From Cellulomonadaceae bacterium (GTDB taxonomy: Bacteria > Actinomycetota > Actinomycetes > Actinomycetales > Cellulomonadaceae): a DNA stretch of 5,379 nucleotides. Positions 1-5,360 of this stretch are shown here, piece after piece. Positions within the stretch are counted from its first letter, which is position 1. Every line of letters begins with the position of its first letter. The notes beneath the pieces were generated by a model that was given only the letters and a program-made list of their open reading frames with translations, had not been told where the DNA came from and made no database searches. The translations under genes were made by a program, and so were the position numbers. The stretch lies in assembly GCA_031282935.1 (NCBI GenBank), contig JAITCS010000195.1, positions 1 through 5,379 of the forward strand, written 5' to 3'.

Positions 1-96
1 GCCGATATACATGCCCGGGCGTTTGCGAACCGCTTCCAGCCCTTCGAGAACTGTAATATTACCAGCATCATATGTTTGCGGTGAAATTTCTGTCAC
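1..96 (-). CDS. gyrB: DNA gyrase subunit B, N-terminal 32 residues (partial)
   Basis: This is the start of the ATPase subunit of DNA gyrase, the type II topoisomerase that introduces negative supercoils in front of replication forks. The 32 visible residues include [15 protein letters not shown] followed by RKRPGMYIG, the hallmark N-terminal block of GyrB that begins the GHKL ATPase domain. The gene runs off the left edge of the window. I chose the GTG at 96-94 because GGAG (105-102) lies 5 nt upstream and the resulting protein begins M-T-E, as in many actinobacterial GyrB proteins; the in-frame GTG at 102-100 is the alternative but overlaps that ribosome binding site. The frame continues upstream to the dciA stop codon with no better start. 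It follows dciA by 60 bp on the same strand, the normal actinobacterial order. The identity is secure and the exact start is fairly secure. Confidence 0.95.
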   Translation of the reverse strand, partial: MTEISPQTYDAGNITVLEGLEAVRKRPGMYIG

Positions 97-125
97 AACC
101 ACTCCAGTGCCTAAAGCCGTGCTTT

Positions 126-140
126 CTAATAAAAGTTTAG
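126..140 (-). promoter_or_regulatory. Candidate gyrB promoter -10 element in dciA-gyrB spacer
   Basis: The 60-bp spacer before gyrB is AT-rich compared with its surroundings and contains, on the minus strand, CTAAACTTTTATTAG. TAAACT (139-134) fits the actinobacterial -10 pattern TAnnnT and would give a leader of about 30 nt. I see no convincing -35 hexamer at 16-18 nt, so a separate gyrB promoter is only a possibility; gyrB may simply be read through from dciA. A very similar string lies upstream of dnaN. Confidence 0.25.
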
Positions 141-156
141 CACAAATCGCAATGTT

Positions 157-642
157 TTAGCCCCAAGTGTCGCGCCAGCCACGCCCAGGCACACTAAATC
201 GGCCACTGTGCACATATGGTGGCGCAGGGCCCAGAATGACTATTTTATCCACCACGTCTTTTCCAATTACATTTGCAATTTTCGCCCTTATAGTTGGCTC
301 CAAAAGTCGCAGTTGCACAGCCCAATTCGTGGACGCCGCCCTAATCTTTAGTTGGTGCCCCTCGAACTGCTCCACATGGCAATTTTGGGCCGCCACTTCG
401 CCCACAATCTCCGGCCAAATGGTGCTAAGTTTCGCCACCGATAAAGGCACCTGCCAGCCTCTGGATTCCACAATGTCTTGGAGCACATCGCCAAGCAGCA
501 CCGGATCCCTGCCGTTGGCGGCCTTGTGTTTTTGCCTCGTGCTATCCGCTGGTTGAAACCCGAGTGCTTGGGCTGTTCGGCGCACCGATTCCAACCGGCC
601 GGCCGCGAACTTTAGCGGTTCTGAAATTGGCGAATTATCCAT
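157..642 (-). CDS. dciA: DciA / DUF721 family replication protein
   Basis: The protein of 161 residues belongs to the DUF721 (DciA) family. DciA proteins act with the replicative helicase DnaB in bacteria that lack DnaC/DnaI loaders; the mycobacterial member is encoded at the same position next to recF. Visible signs are a basic, poorly ordered N-terminal part (about residues 1-45) and the DUF721 core (about 45-140) with W76-P-E-I-V-G, a GHQLKIRA strand and STNWAVQLR. The C-terminal tail is GRGWRDTWG, matching the GRGPRDTYG-like ending of actinobacterial homologues. The reading frame can be extended to a TTG at 660, but I chose ATG at 642-640 because AAAAGG lies 8 nt upstream and this start overlaps the recF stop by 8 bp (AATGGATAA), a typical translational-coupling arrangement. 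It is probably co-transcribed with recF. The family is secure; the helicase-related role is taken from homologues. Confidence 0.9.
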   Translation of the reverse strand: MDNSPISEPLKFAAGRLESVRRTAQALGFQPADSTRQKHKAANGRDPVLLGDVLQDIVESRGWQVPLSVAKLSTIWPEIVGEVAAQNCHVEQFEGHQLKIRAASTNWAVQLRLLEPTIRAKIANVIGKDVVDKIVILGPAPPYVHSGRFSVPGRGWRDTWG

Positions 643-1789
643 TAGCGCTGCCTTTTGCAACCGTTATCACCCGCGAATACAGTCCTTTCGGGATATCATC
701 TAGCACCGCAGTTGTGATAAACACTTGATTCTTGTTTGTTATTGCCTCACTTAAGGCTGCGCGGCGACCGCTATCCAATTCAGAAAATACATCATCTAGC
801 AATAATACTGGCTGTTGAGTTTCGTAACTTACGCTTGTTGCTTCGCTGTGATCAAAACTTGAGTTTAGGTCTATTGCAGCCAGATGGTCAAAGGCCGCTA
901 ACTTTAGCGCCAAAGCCAAACTCCATGATTCCCCGTGGCTGGCATATCCTTTCGCGGGCAAATCCCCAATGCTGAAAAACAAATCATCGCGTTGCGGCCC
1001 CACTAGTGTCAGGCCCCGCTCCAGTTCTTGAGTTCTTTTTCCTTCCAGTTGCTCGTAGTATTCGGCGGCAAGCGCTTCGGGAGTTGTATCTGTTAGGTTG
1101 TGGTCGCAAGCCAGTTTGGTAATTATCTCCACCTGCGACTGAGCGATTTTCTGATACCAATTTTCGATGGGCTGCTGCAGCGCTGCTCCCAGGGCTAGGC
1201 GACCGAGGGTGATCTCCACCCCGTAGCGCACCAGTTGCTCGTTGTAAATCTCCAGCATCTCGGAGTCAAAAGCCCCCCGCTGTCGAGCCTGCTTCAGAAA
1301 AGCGTTGCGTTGCCGTAACACCTTATCGTAATCGCGGTAATCGCCAGCCAGTACAGGTTTGGCTTGCAGCACCAATTCGTCCAAAAACCGCCTGCGCCCC
1401 TCGGGGTCACCTTTGACTAAAGCCAAATCCTCAGGCGCAAACAACACCGCCCGCAATATCCCGCGCGCCCCCGAACTTGGGATCACCTGCCCGCGATTGA
1501 CCCTGGCCCTGCCGCTGCCGTGCTCTTTTATCTCAAGCTCAATCGCGGAAGCTCTCTCGCCCGCTTTTATTCTGGCCTGAATTATGGCCCTGTCAGTGCC
1601 CGCTTGAATTAGTGGAGTTTTGTTGGAAACCCGGTGTGATGAAATGGTGGCAACATAATGTATGGCCTCAATTATGTTTGTTTTTCCGACGCCGTTAGGC
1701 CCAGCGAATACGGTTACTTCTGGTTCAAAGCCTAGCGTTAGTTTTTCGTAAGTGCGGAAATTGGCTAATGCGAGTTCGGTAAGGTACAT
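635..1789 (-). CDS. recF: DNA replication and repair protein RecF
   Basis: RecF is an ABC/SMC-like ATPase that binds gapped DNA with RecO and RecR and helps load RecA at stalled or damaged forks. In the 384 residues I see the Walker A motif GPNGVGKT (30-37), the conserved FAPEDLALVKGDPEGRRRFLDE block (117-138, with F117, P119, D121, G127 and R131-R133), GPQRDD (264-269), the ABC signature region SHGESWS (284-290) and the Walker B motif LLLDDVFSELD (329-339) with the D-loop. All parts needed for ATP binding are present and the length is near the family norm. The segment between the signature helix and Walker B (about 301-326) is longer and more polar than usual. The ATG at 1789 gives the standard MYLTELALANFRTYE start; only a weak GGGA sits upstream. 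It lies 72 bp after dnaN and overlaps dciA by 8 bp. Confidence 0.96.
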   Translation of the reverse strand: MYLTELALANFRTYEKLTLGFEPEVTVFAGPNGVGKTNIIEAIHYVATISSHRVSNKTPLIQAGTDRAIIQARIKAGERASAIELEIKEHGSGRARVNRGQVIPSSGARGILRAVLFAPEDLALVKGDPEGRRRFLDELVLQAKPVLAGDYRDYDKVLRQRNAFLKQARQRGAFDSEMLEIYNEQLVRYGVEITLGRLALGAALQQPIENWYQKIAQSQVEIITKLACDHNLTDTTPEALAAEYYEQLEGKRTQELERGLTLVGPQRDDLFFSIGDLPAKGYASHGESWSLALALKLAAFDHLAAIDLNSSFDHSEATSVSYETQQPVLLLDDVFSELDSGRRAALSEAITNKNQVFITTAVLDDIPKGLYSRVITVAKGSANG

Positions 1790-1803
1790 TAGCCAATCCC
1801 ACG

Positions 1804-1831
1804 TTTATCATGTCTATCGTGCTGCTGCCAA
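1804..1831 (-). promoter_or_regulatory. Candidate recF promoter in dnaN-recF spacer
   Basis: The 72-bp spacer contains TTGGCA (1831-1826) and, 16 nt further on the minus strand, GATAAA (1809-1804), a reasonable -35/-10 pair. Transcription would start near 1797, leaving recF with a leader of only about 8 nt, which would suit the lack of a strong ribosome binding site. The spacer also holds a loose hairpin (CCAAG at 1855-1851 with CTTGG at 1832-1828 on the minus strand) without a T-run, so I do not call a terminator. This is pattern matching only. Confidence 0.3.
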
Positions 1832-1861
1832 GTTGCCATGTTCCATGCGGCTTGGTGAGTG

Positions 1862-3022
1862 TTAGGCGCCCTCAGGTAAGCGGAAAGGCACTACTAAATA
1901 GCGGAAAAGGTAATCCCGATCCCCGCTCAAGGTTTCCTGGCCCGAGAGTTCCACTGGCTTGATGGGGCCAGTGAATGACACACGAACAAACGCATCTGGA
2001 ATGGCATTTAGGCCGTCCAACAGATATACGGGCTTGACCGCGATGGTGATGTCCTCGCCCACTAAATCCGATGGCAGTGATTCAGAAGCGTGCGCTTCAT
2101 CGCCCTGACCAGCCTTAACCTCAACCTCGCCCTCGCGGAATGCCAACTTGACGATCCCGTCAGAAACAAGCGCCACGCGCTTTACCGCGTCAATAAGGGC
2201 GGTACGCGAAACCACGGCGTGAATTGGTTGGGATTCAGGGAAAAGGGACTCAACTGCGGGGAATTGCCCGTCAATTAGTTGGGCAGTTGTTTGCTTGCCT
2301 CCCGCACTAAAACCAATAATATCCAAACCGCCATCAGTGTTTAGGCCGATCTCAATGTTGTCACCACTTTGGCCAAGATTCTTTGCGACATCTTGCAACA
2401 CCTTCGCCTTTACCAAAAGAGTGGTGTTGATTTCGGGGTTGGTATTATTCCACTCGGCGTCTAGTTGAGATAAGCGATAACGGTCAGTGGCAGCCAAATT
2501 GACTTTATCATTAGCCACTTTTACCCGCACGCCAGCGAATACCGGATTCGCATCTTCTTTGGAGGCAGCAGCAACCGTAACCTTATTCACCAAGGATTTG
2601 AAGGTTTCCGAATCCATTGTTCCCGTAGTAGCCGGAACCTGTGGAATTACAGGGTACTCGGCTAACGGCATCGTTTGTAGGGCATAGGCGGCGTTCCCGG
2701 CCTTGATCGCAACCTTAGAACCTTCCGCGTCAACAGTTACAGTGCCGTTCGGGAGCGCGCTGGCAATCGCCGCAAGCAGGCGACCGGATACGAGCACCTC
2801 GCCGGCCTCTTCCACATCAGCCTCAACCTTTGCGCGGGCAGAAATTTCGTAATCGAAGGCGGTAAATGTTACCGTGCCATCGGTGTCGGCTTTGAGCAAC
2901 ATGCCCTGCAGGATGGGGGCGGCGGGCCGCAGCGGCAGCACGCGAGCCACGAAACCTACTGCATCGGAAAGGACATCTTTGTTGATGGTGAGTTTCACGT
3001 TGTTCCGTTCTGTTAGTGCCAT
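1862..3022 (-). CDS. dnaN: DNA polymerase III subunit beta (sliding clamp)
   Basis: DnaN dimerises into the ring that holds DNA polymerase III and other proteins on DNA. From the chosen ATG it has 386 residues, close to the actinobacterial norm. Visible family features are DVLSDAVGFVARVLPLRPAAP near the start (residues about 16-36), a clamp-domain FAGVRV (162-167), ATDRYRL (178-184), LIDGQFPAVESLFPE (249-263) and the C-terminal YLVVPFRL, which supplies part of the pocket binding partner peptides; four extra residues PEGA follow. The frame opens at GTG 3037, but that codon lies inside the strong AAGGAGGT ribosome binding site (3043-3036), so I start at ATG 3022, with a rather long 13-nt spacer. 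GTG at 2998, giving VKLTINKDVLSDAV, lines up best with N-termini of homologues and is a real alternative. It follows dnaA on the same strand across the presumed oriC. Confidence 0.95.
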   Translation of the reverse strand: MALTERNNVKLTINKDVLSDAVGFVARVLPLRPAAPILQGMLLKADTDGTVTFTAFDYEISARAKVEADVEEAGEVLVSGRLLAAIASALPNGTVTVDAEGSKVAIKAGNAAYALQTMPLAEYPVIPQVPATTGTMDSETFKSLVNKVTVAAASKEDANPVFAGVRVKVANDKVNLAATDRYRLSQLDAEWNNTNPEINTTLLVKAKVLQDVAKNLGQSGDNIEIGLNTDGGLDIIGFSAGGKQTTAQLIDGQFPAVESLFPESQPIHAVVSRTALIDAVKRVALVSDGIVKLAFREGEVEVKAGQGDEAHASESLPSDLVGEDITIAVKPVYLLDGLNAIPDAFVRVSFTGPIKPVELSGQETLSGDRDYLFRYLVVPFRLPEGA

Positions 3023-3035
3023 AGCACTGGCTTCC

Positions 3036-3043
3036 ACCTCCTT
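3036..3043 (-). promoter_or_regulatory. Strong Shine-Dalgarno sequence of dnaN
   Basis: AAGGAGGT on the minus strand is an almost perfect anti-16S match and the best one in the window. It rules out GTG 3037 as start, since the GTG overlaps it, and favours ATG 3022 although the 13-nt spacing is longer than usual. The best-spaced start (8 nt) is GTG 3027, which is out of frame with dnaN and stops after four codons (GTG CTA TGG CAC TAA). Confidence 0.7.
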
Positions 3044-3067
3044 GAGCTCGGAGGCAGCGCAGCGCCG

Positions 3068-3083
3068 CTAAGCATAAGTTTAG
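3068..3083 (-). promoter_or_regulatory. Candidate dnaN promoter -10 region
   Basis: On the minus strand the sequence reads CTAAACTTATGCTTAG. Both TAAACT (3082-3077) and TATGCT (3073-3068) fit the actinobacterial TAnnnT -10 pattern, and a start here would give dnaN a leader of about 40-50 nt including its ribosome binding site. No good -35 hexamer is visible at the proper distance. The string resembles the one upstream of gyrB (126-140). Confidence 0.25.
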
Positions 3084-3194
3084 TCAGCGCAGAGGGCGGA
3101 ACTTGGGAGGTGCGTCGGGGTTCGATAATGTTGGCGTTGGAAAGCTGGTTGTTTATAAGTTTGAAGATAGCCGTAGTAGGGGTTGTGGAAGCTG

Positions 3195-3204
3195 TCTGAT
3201 CAGA
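3195..3204. repeat. 10-bp perfect palindrome
   Basis: TCTGATCAGA is a perfect palindrome with GATC at its centre, inside the presumed origin and next to the weak box at 3184-3192. It might be a protein site, but a palindrome this short can occur by chance. Confidence 0.3.
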
Positions 3205-3240
3205 GGTATCTGCGCAGGCTGGGCCGCAAATGTGACTGGG

Positions 3241-3275
3241 AACACAGTTGTGATGTGTTGCGCGTCACATTGTGA
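3241..3275. repeat. TGTG/CACA inverted and direct repeats in presumed oriC
   Basis: Two inverted repeats lie side by side: AACACA (3241-3246) with TGTGTT (3254-3259), and TCACATTGTGA (3265-3275), which is symmetric around T3270. TTGTGAT also occurs as a direct repeat at 3248-3254 and 3270-3276, exactly 22 bp apart, about two helical turns. All share the CACA core of DnaA boxes. Cooperative binding by DnaA or by another origin regulator is a plausible reading. Confidence 0.5.
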
Positions 3276-3376
3276 TTTGCGTCGCAGCAGGTGAGAGTTT
3301 TTCGCAGGGTTGTCCCGTTTTGCACAGCCGATGCGGTGTGTCACCACAGGTTCGTTCACAGCGGGTGTGAATTCGA

Positions 3377-3392
3377 TTTAGACAGCTCTAAA
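3377..3392. repeat. Inverted repeat TTTAGA-4-TCTAAA
   Basis: A perfect 6-bp inverted repeat (TTTAGA, spacer CAGC, TCTAAA) lies between the box at 3366-3374 and the hairpin that follows dnaA. In dnaA transcripts it would form a second, AT-rich stem just after the first. It could add to termination or be an origin element. Confidence 0.4.
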
Positions 3393-3396
3393 GCGG

Positions 3397-3421
3397 GGTG
3401 GTTTGAGCAAGCTCAACCACC
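3397..3421 (-). terminator. Possible dnaA terminator hairpin (no U-tract)
   Basis: The arms GGTGGTTTGAGC (3397-3408) and GCTCAACCACC (3411-3421) pair over 11 bp with one bulged base and a 2-base gap, about 30 bp past the dnaA stop. The stem is stable, but on the dnaA-sense strand it is followed by CCCCGC and not by a T-run, so it is not a standard intrinsic terminator. It may slow polymerase, protect the dnaA mRNA 3' end, or act as DNA structure in the origin. Confidence 0.4.
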
Positions 3422-3443
3422 GGGCAGTTCAACCACCGGGCAG
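3413..3443. repeat. Two-copy 16-bp tandem repeat after dnaA
   Basis: TCAACCACCGGGCAG occurs identically at 3413-3427 and 3429-3443, a 16-bp period. The first copy supplies one arm of the hairpin at 3397-3421; the second carries the same AACCACC and could pair with the same partner arm, giving two alternative structures. It begins 7 bp beyond the dnaA stop codon. Confidence 0.7.
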
Positions 3444-3449
3444 CGGGGT

Positions 3450-4892
3450 CTAGGCGGCGAGCGTGACGGCGGGCGCCTTTTGCTTGATTCGGGTAGTCAA
3501 ATCCGAAACCTGATTGTAAGTAGTCACGTTCTCAGCCATTAGGCTTTCCACCTTACGGAAAGCATAAAGGATAGTGGTGTGATCCTTGCGACTAAACAAT
3601 TCGGCAGTTTTCGGGAAAGACAAGCCGGTCATTTCTCGAACCAAATACATGGCGACTTGACGAGCCACCGCGAGTTCCCGAGTGCGCCGCGTTCCAGTAA
3701 GATCCTCCACAGAAACACCGAAATAACTGGCAGTTTCGGAAATAATAGTGGTTGGGGTAACTGTTTCGACCTGATTATCGAATAGCACATCACGCAAAAC
3801 AACCTCAGCCAGAGCCGGATCAACCGTCTTCTGGTTCAGACTTGCGTAAGCGGCCACCCGAGTTAAGGCGCCTTCGAGTTCGCGAATGTTAGTGGTAATT
3901 CGCGCACCAATGTAACCGAGCACATCGGGGGAAATGTCGTATTTCGCATCTTCTGACTTGCGCCGCAGAATAGCGATACGGGTCTCCACGTCAGGGGTTT
4001 GGATATCGGTCAAAAGGCCCCACTTGAAGCGGGTGCGCAAGCGTTCCTCGAAGCCTTGCAACTGGTCGGGGTGCTGGTCAGAGGTGATAACCACCTGCTT
4101 GTCGGCCTGGTGCAAATGGTTAAAAGTGTGGAAGAACTCTTCCATCGTTTCTTTCTTACCCTGCAAGAACTGAATATCGTCAATCAACAAAATATCAACA
4201 TCACGATAATTGCGTTTGAAAAGGTCAGGCCCGCCTTCTTTACCCTCCCGAACCGCGTTAATGAAATCGTTCAAGAAGCCTTCAGAGGTGACGTACCGAA
4301 CCCGCACCGTCGGGTACAAATTGTGCGCATAATGTCCAATGGCGTGCAATAAATGGGTTTTACCCAAACCGGAACCGCCATAAACGAAAAGCGGGTTGTA
4401 CGCTTTCGCAGGTGCCTCAGCAACCGCGAGGGCTGCCGCATGCGCAAATCTGTTAGAAGAACCGATGATAAAGGAATCGAAATGATATTTGGGGTTTAGC
4501 AACGGAGCGGGTTGCGGCGTGCTGTGCCCTATCGGAGCATGATTAGCGGGGAGAATTTCTGGTTCTTCAACAGGTGCCCCGGCGGTGGGGCCTGCAATGT
4601 CTTCATTGACACTCGGGTTAATGTTAATTGCAAATCTGGCATTACAACCTAAAACCTCAGAAAGCGCGGACATGAGATCCTCGCCCAAAGAACCTTCCAG
4701 GTAACCACGGGTGGTTTCGTGCGCCACGTCAGCGTAGAGCACGTTCCGGTTGATCCCCACGGGGTGAACCTTGCGCAGCGTAGAAAGTTGCCGCGCGTTT
4801 AGATTGTAATCAGCCTCAAGCGACCGTAGTGTCTGCGCCCAAACGTCAGCGACGTCGAGGTCGTCTGCGCGCACGTTATGCCTATCAAGCAT
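3450..4892 (-). CDS. dnaA: Chromosomal replication initiator protein DnaA
   Basis: DnaA binds 9-bp boxes at the origin, forms an ATP-dependent filament and melts the DNA so that the helicase can be loaded. The 480 residues show all four domains: domain I (about 10-92, DVWAQTLRSLEADY onward), a short proline-rich linker domain II (about 93-132), the AAA+ domain III starting at NPKYHFDSFIIGSSN (133-147), with Walker A GGSGLGKT (172-179), Walker B ILLIDD (234-239), the arginine-finger region RLRTRF (284-289) and IRELEGAL (336-343), and domain IV with TRRTRELAVARQ (401-412) and the helix-turn-helix RKDHTT (435-440). The last reads RKDHTT where most homologues have GRDHTT. ATG 4892 is preceded by AAAGGA with an 8-nt spacer. 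It is divergent from rpmH and upstream of dnaN. DnaA boxes upstream suggest autoregulation. Confidence 0.98.
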   Translation of the reverse strand: MLDRHNVRADDLDVADVWAQTLRSLEADYNLNARQLSTLRKVHPVGINRNVLYADVAHETTRGYLEGSLGEDLMSALSEVLGCNARFAININPSVNEDIAGPTAGAPVEEPEILPANHAPIGHSTPQPAPLLNPKYHFDSFIIGSSNRFAHAAALAVAEAPAKAYNPLFVYGGSGLGKTHLLHAIGHYAHNLYPTVRVRYVTSEGFLNDFINAVREGKEGGPDLFKRNYRDVDILLIDDIQFLQGKKETMEEFFHTFNHLHQADKQVVITSDQHPDQLQGFEERLRTRFKWGLLTDIQTPDVETRIAILRRKSEDAKYDISPDVLGYIGARITTNIRELEGALTRVAAYASLNQKTVDPALAEVVLRDVLFDNQVETVTPTTIISETASYFGVSVEDLTGTRRTRELAVARQVAMYLVREMTGLSFPKTAELFSRKDHTTILYAFRKVESLMAENVTTYNQVSDLTTRIKQKAPAVTLAA

Positions 4893-4983
4893 TCGACGGG
4901 TCCTTTCGGAGTCGTAGGAATTATCGTGTAGGTAAGTGTGGCACGGCTAGGGGAGGCAGCTTTCCGTTTGGCCTACCTTGATT

Positions 4984-5011
4984 GGACACTGCGGCGTGTC
5001 CTGCTTGCAGG
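4984..5011. repeat. Two overlapping hairpins in the dnaA leader region
   Basis: GGACAC (4984-4989) pairs perfectly with GTGTCC (4996-5001), and CCTGC (5000-5004) with GCAGG (5007-5011). The two stems share bases 5000-5001, so they exclude each other at the ends. They lie 92 bp or more upstream of the dnaA ATG and, if transcription starts near 5077, would be in the dnaA 5' leader. No T-run follows on either strand, so an attenuator terminator is not evident. Confidence 0.4.
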
Positions 5012-5075
5012 GCCTGTGGGGTGTTTTGGCGGGCGTAGTTTGTGGAGTCTTGGATGGCGTCGCGCAGGCGCCAGG

Positions 5076-5100
5076 TTCATAACAATATAGTAAAATAGTG
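5076..5100. promoter_or_regulatory. AT-rich patch: candidate dnaA promoter or unwinding element
   Basis: Only 5 of 25 bases are G or C, in sharp contrast to the GC-rich flanks. On the minus strand TATATT (5089-5084) and TACTAT (5092-5087) are good -10 hexamers for dnaA, although no clear TTGACA-like -35 stands 16-18 nt upstream. A start here would give a leader of about 185 nt. The patch lies roughly 95 bp from the DnaA box cluster, so it might instead be a DNA unwinding site. I cannot separate the two roles by reading. Confidence 0.4.
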
Positions 5101-5193
5101 ACCGCCATCACCACTACGCCGTGTCGGCATGGCAGAGTACCCGTGGGCGCCGTGAAAGGCCAGTCTAGGATCGAACCAAGGCACAAGTTTTCT

Positions 5194-5225
5194 TTCTCCA
5201 CAGAGTTATTCACACCTGGGGATAA
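5194..5225. promoter_or_regulatory. Cluster of three DnaA boxes between rpmH and dnaA
   Basis: Three boxes are packed in 32 bp: TTCTCCACA at 5194-5202 (+, 8 of 9 to TTATCCACA), TTATTCACA at 5206-5214 (+, full match to TTATNCACA) and TTATCCCCA at 5225-5217 (minus strand, 8 of 9). The first two start 12 bp apart in the same orientation and the third faces them 2 bp away. These are the best DnaA-box matches I found in the two intergenic regions. They probably bind DnaA for autoregulation of dnaA, and may be part of the origin. Confidence 0.75.
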
Positions 5226-5278
5226 GTATGGCAATGAAGCTACCTGTGCCGCCCAAAGGGCATGGTGACGCCCCCCAT

Positions 5279-5308
5279 TTGACTAGAGCGCCCCGTTTGA
5301 CGTAGCGT
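5279..5308 (+). promoter_or_regulatory. Candidate rpmH promoter
   Basis: TTGACT (5279-5284) and TAGCGT (5303-5308) form a -35/-10 pair with an 18-bp spacer, fitting TTGACw/TAnnnT. A second -35-like TTGACG (5297-5302) lies 18 bp on, with TAACGG (5322-5327) 19 bp further. Either would place the start within about 60 bp of rpmH. Not verified beyond matching. Confidence 0.4.
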
Positions 5309-5360
5309 TGAGCAGCCGAACTAACGGTATGCGTTTTGTTGACTTTTTTAGGAGAATGTT

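Larger units (their letters stand above)
3023..3449. other. oriC: Candidate oriC: non-coding dnaA-dnaN interval
   Basis: This 427-bp stretch has no credible gene and sits where the chromosomal origin lies in studied actinobacteria such as Streptomyces and mycobacteria. It contains two near-consensus DnaA boxes, TTTTGCACA at 3318-3326 (8 of 9 to TTATNCACA) and TCGTTCACA at 3352-3360 (8 of 9 to TTGTNCACA), plus GAATTCACA at 3374-3366 on the minus strand (7 of 9) and GCTTCCACA at 3192-3184 (6 of 9). TGTG or CACA cores occur twelve times between 3184 and 3369. A moderately AT-rich patch with CTTATAAAC on the minus strand lies at about 3149-3165 and could be part of an unwinding region. The position argues strongly for oriC; the individual boxes are weak, so their role is inferred. 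Confidence 0.6.

Noticed and set aside
167..556. Plus-strand open frame of 129 codons opposite dciA
   Set aside because: It is antisense to a clear conserved gene and its translation resembles no protein family.
3103..3359. Short open frames on both strands in the dnaA-dnaN interval
   Set aside because: They are 63-68 codons, overlap each other and the box array, and have no convincing start signals or protein-like composition.
3999..4352. Plus-strand open frame of 117 codons opposite dnaA
   Set aside because: It is the antisense shadow of the highly conserved DnaA AAA+ domain and lacks support as a gene.
5084..5100. DnaA-trio-like TAG/TAA repeat in the AT-rich patch
   Set aside because: Only one or two triplets can be counted, and no DnaA box with a GC-rich spacer adjoins them as the trio model requires.
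5160..5187. tRNA T-arm-like GGTTCGATCC on the minus strand
   Set aside because: The would-be T stem pairs poorly and I find no matching acceptor, D or anticodon arms around it.
4947..5234. Minus-strand open frame of 95 codons between rpmH and dnaA
   Set aside because: It starts at a TTG without ribosome binding site, runs through the DnaA boxes, AT-rich patch and hairpins, and has an odd threonine/proline/cysteine-rich composition with no recognisable domain.
5251..5261. GCCC-AAA-GGGC hairpin as a terminator
   Set aside because: The stem is only 4 bp, has no T-run and lies between divergent genes where no terminator is expected.
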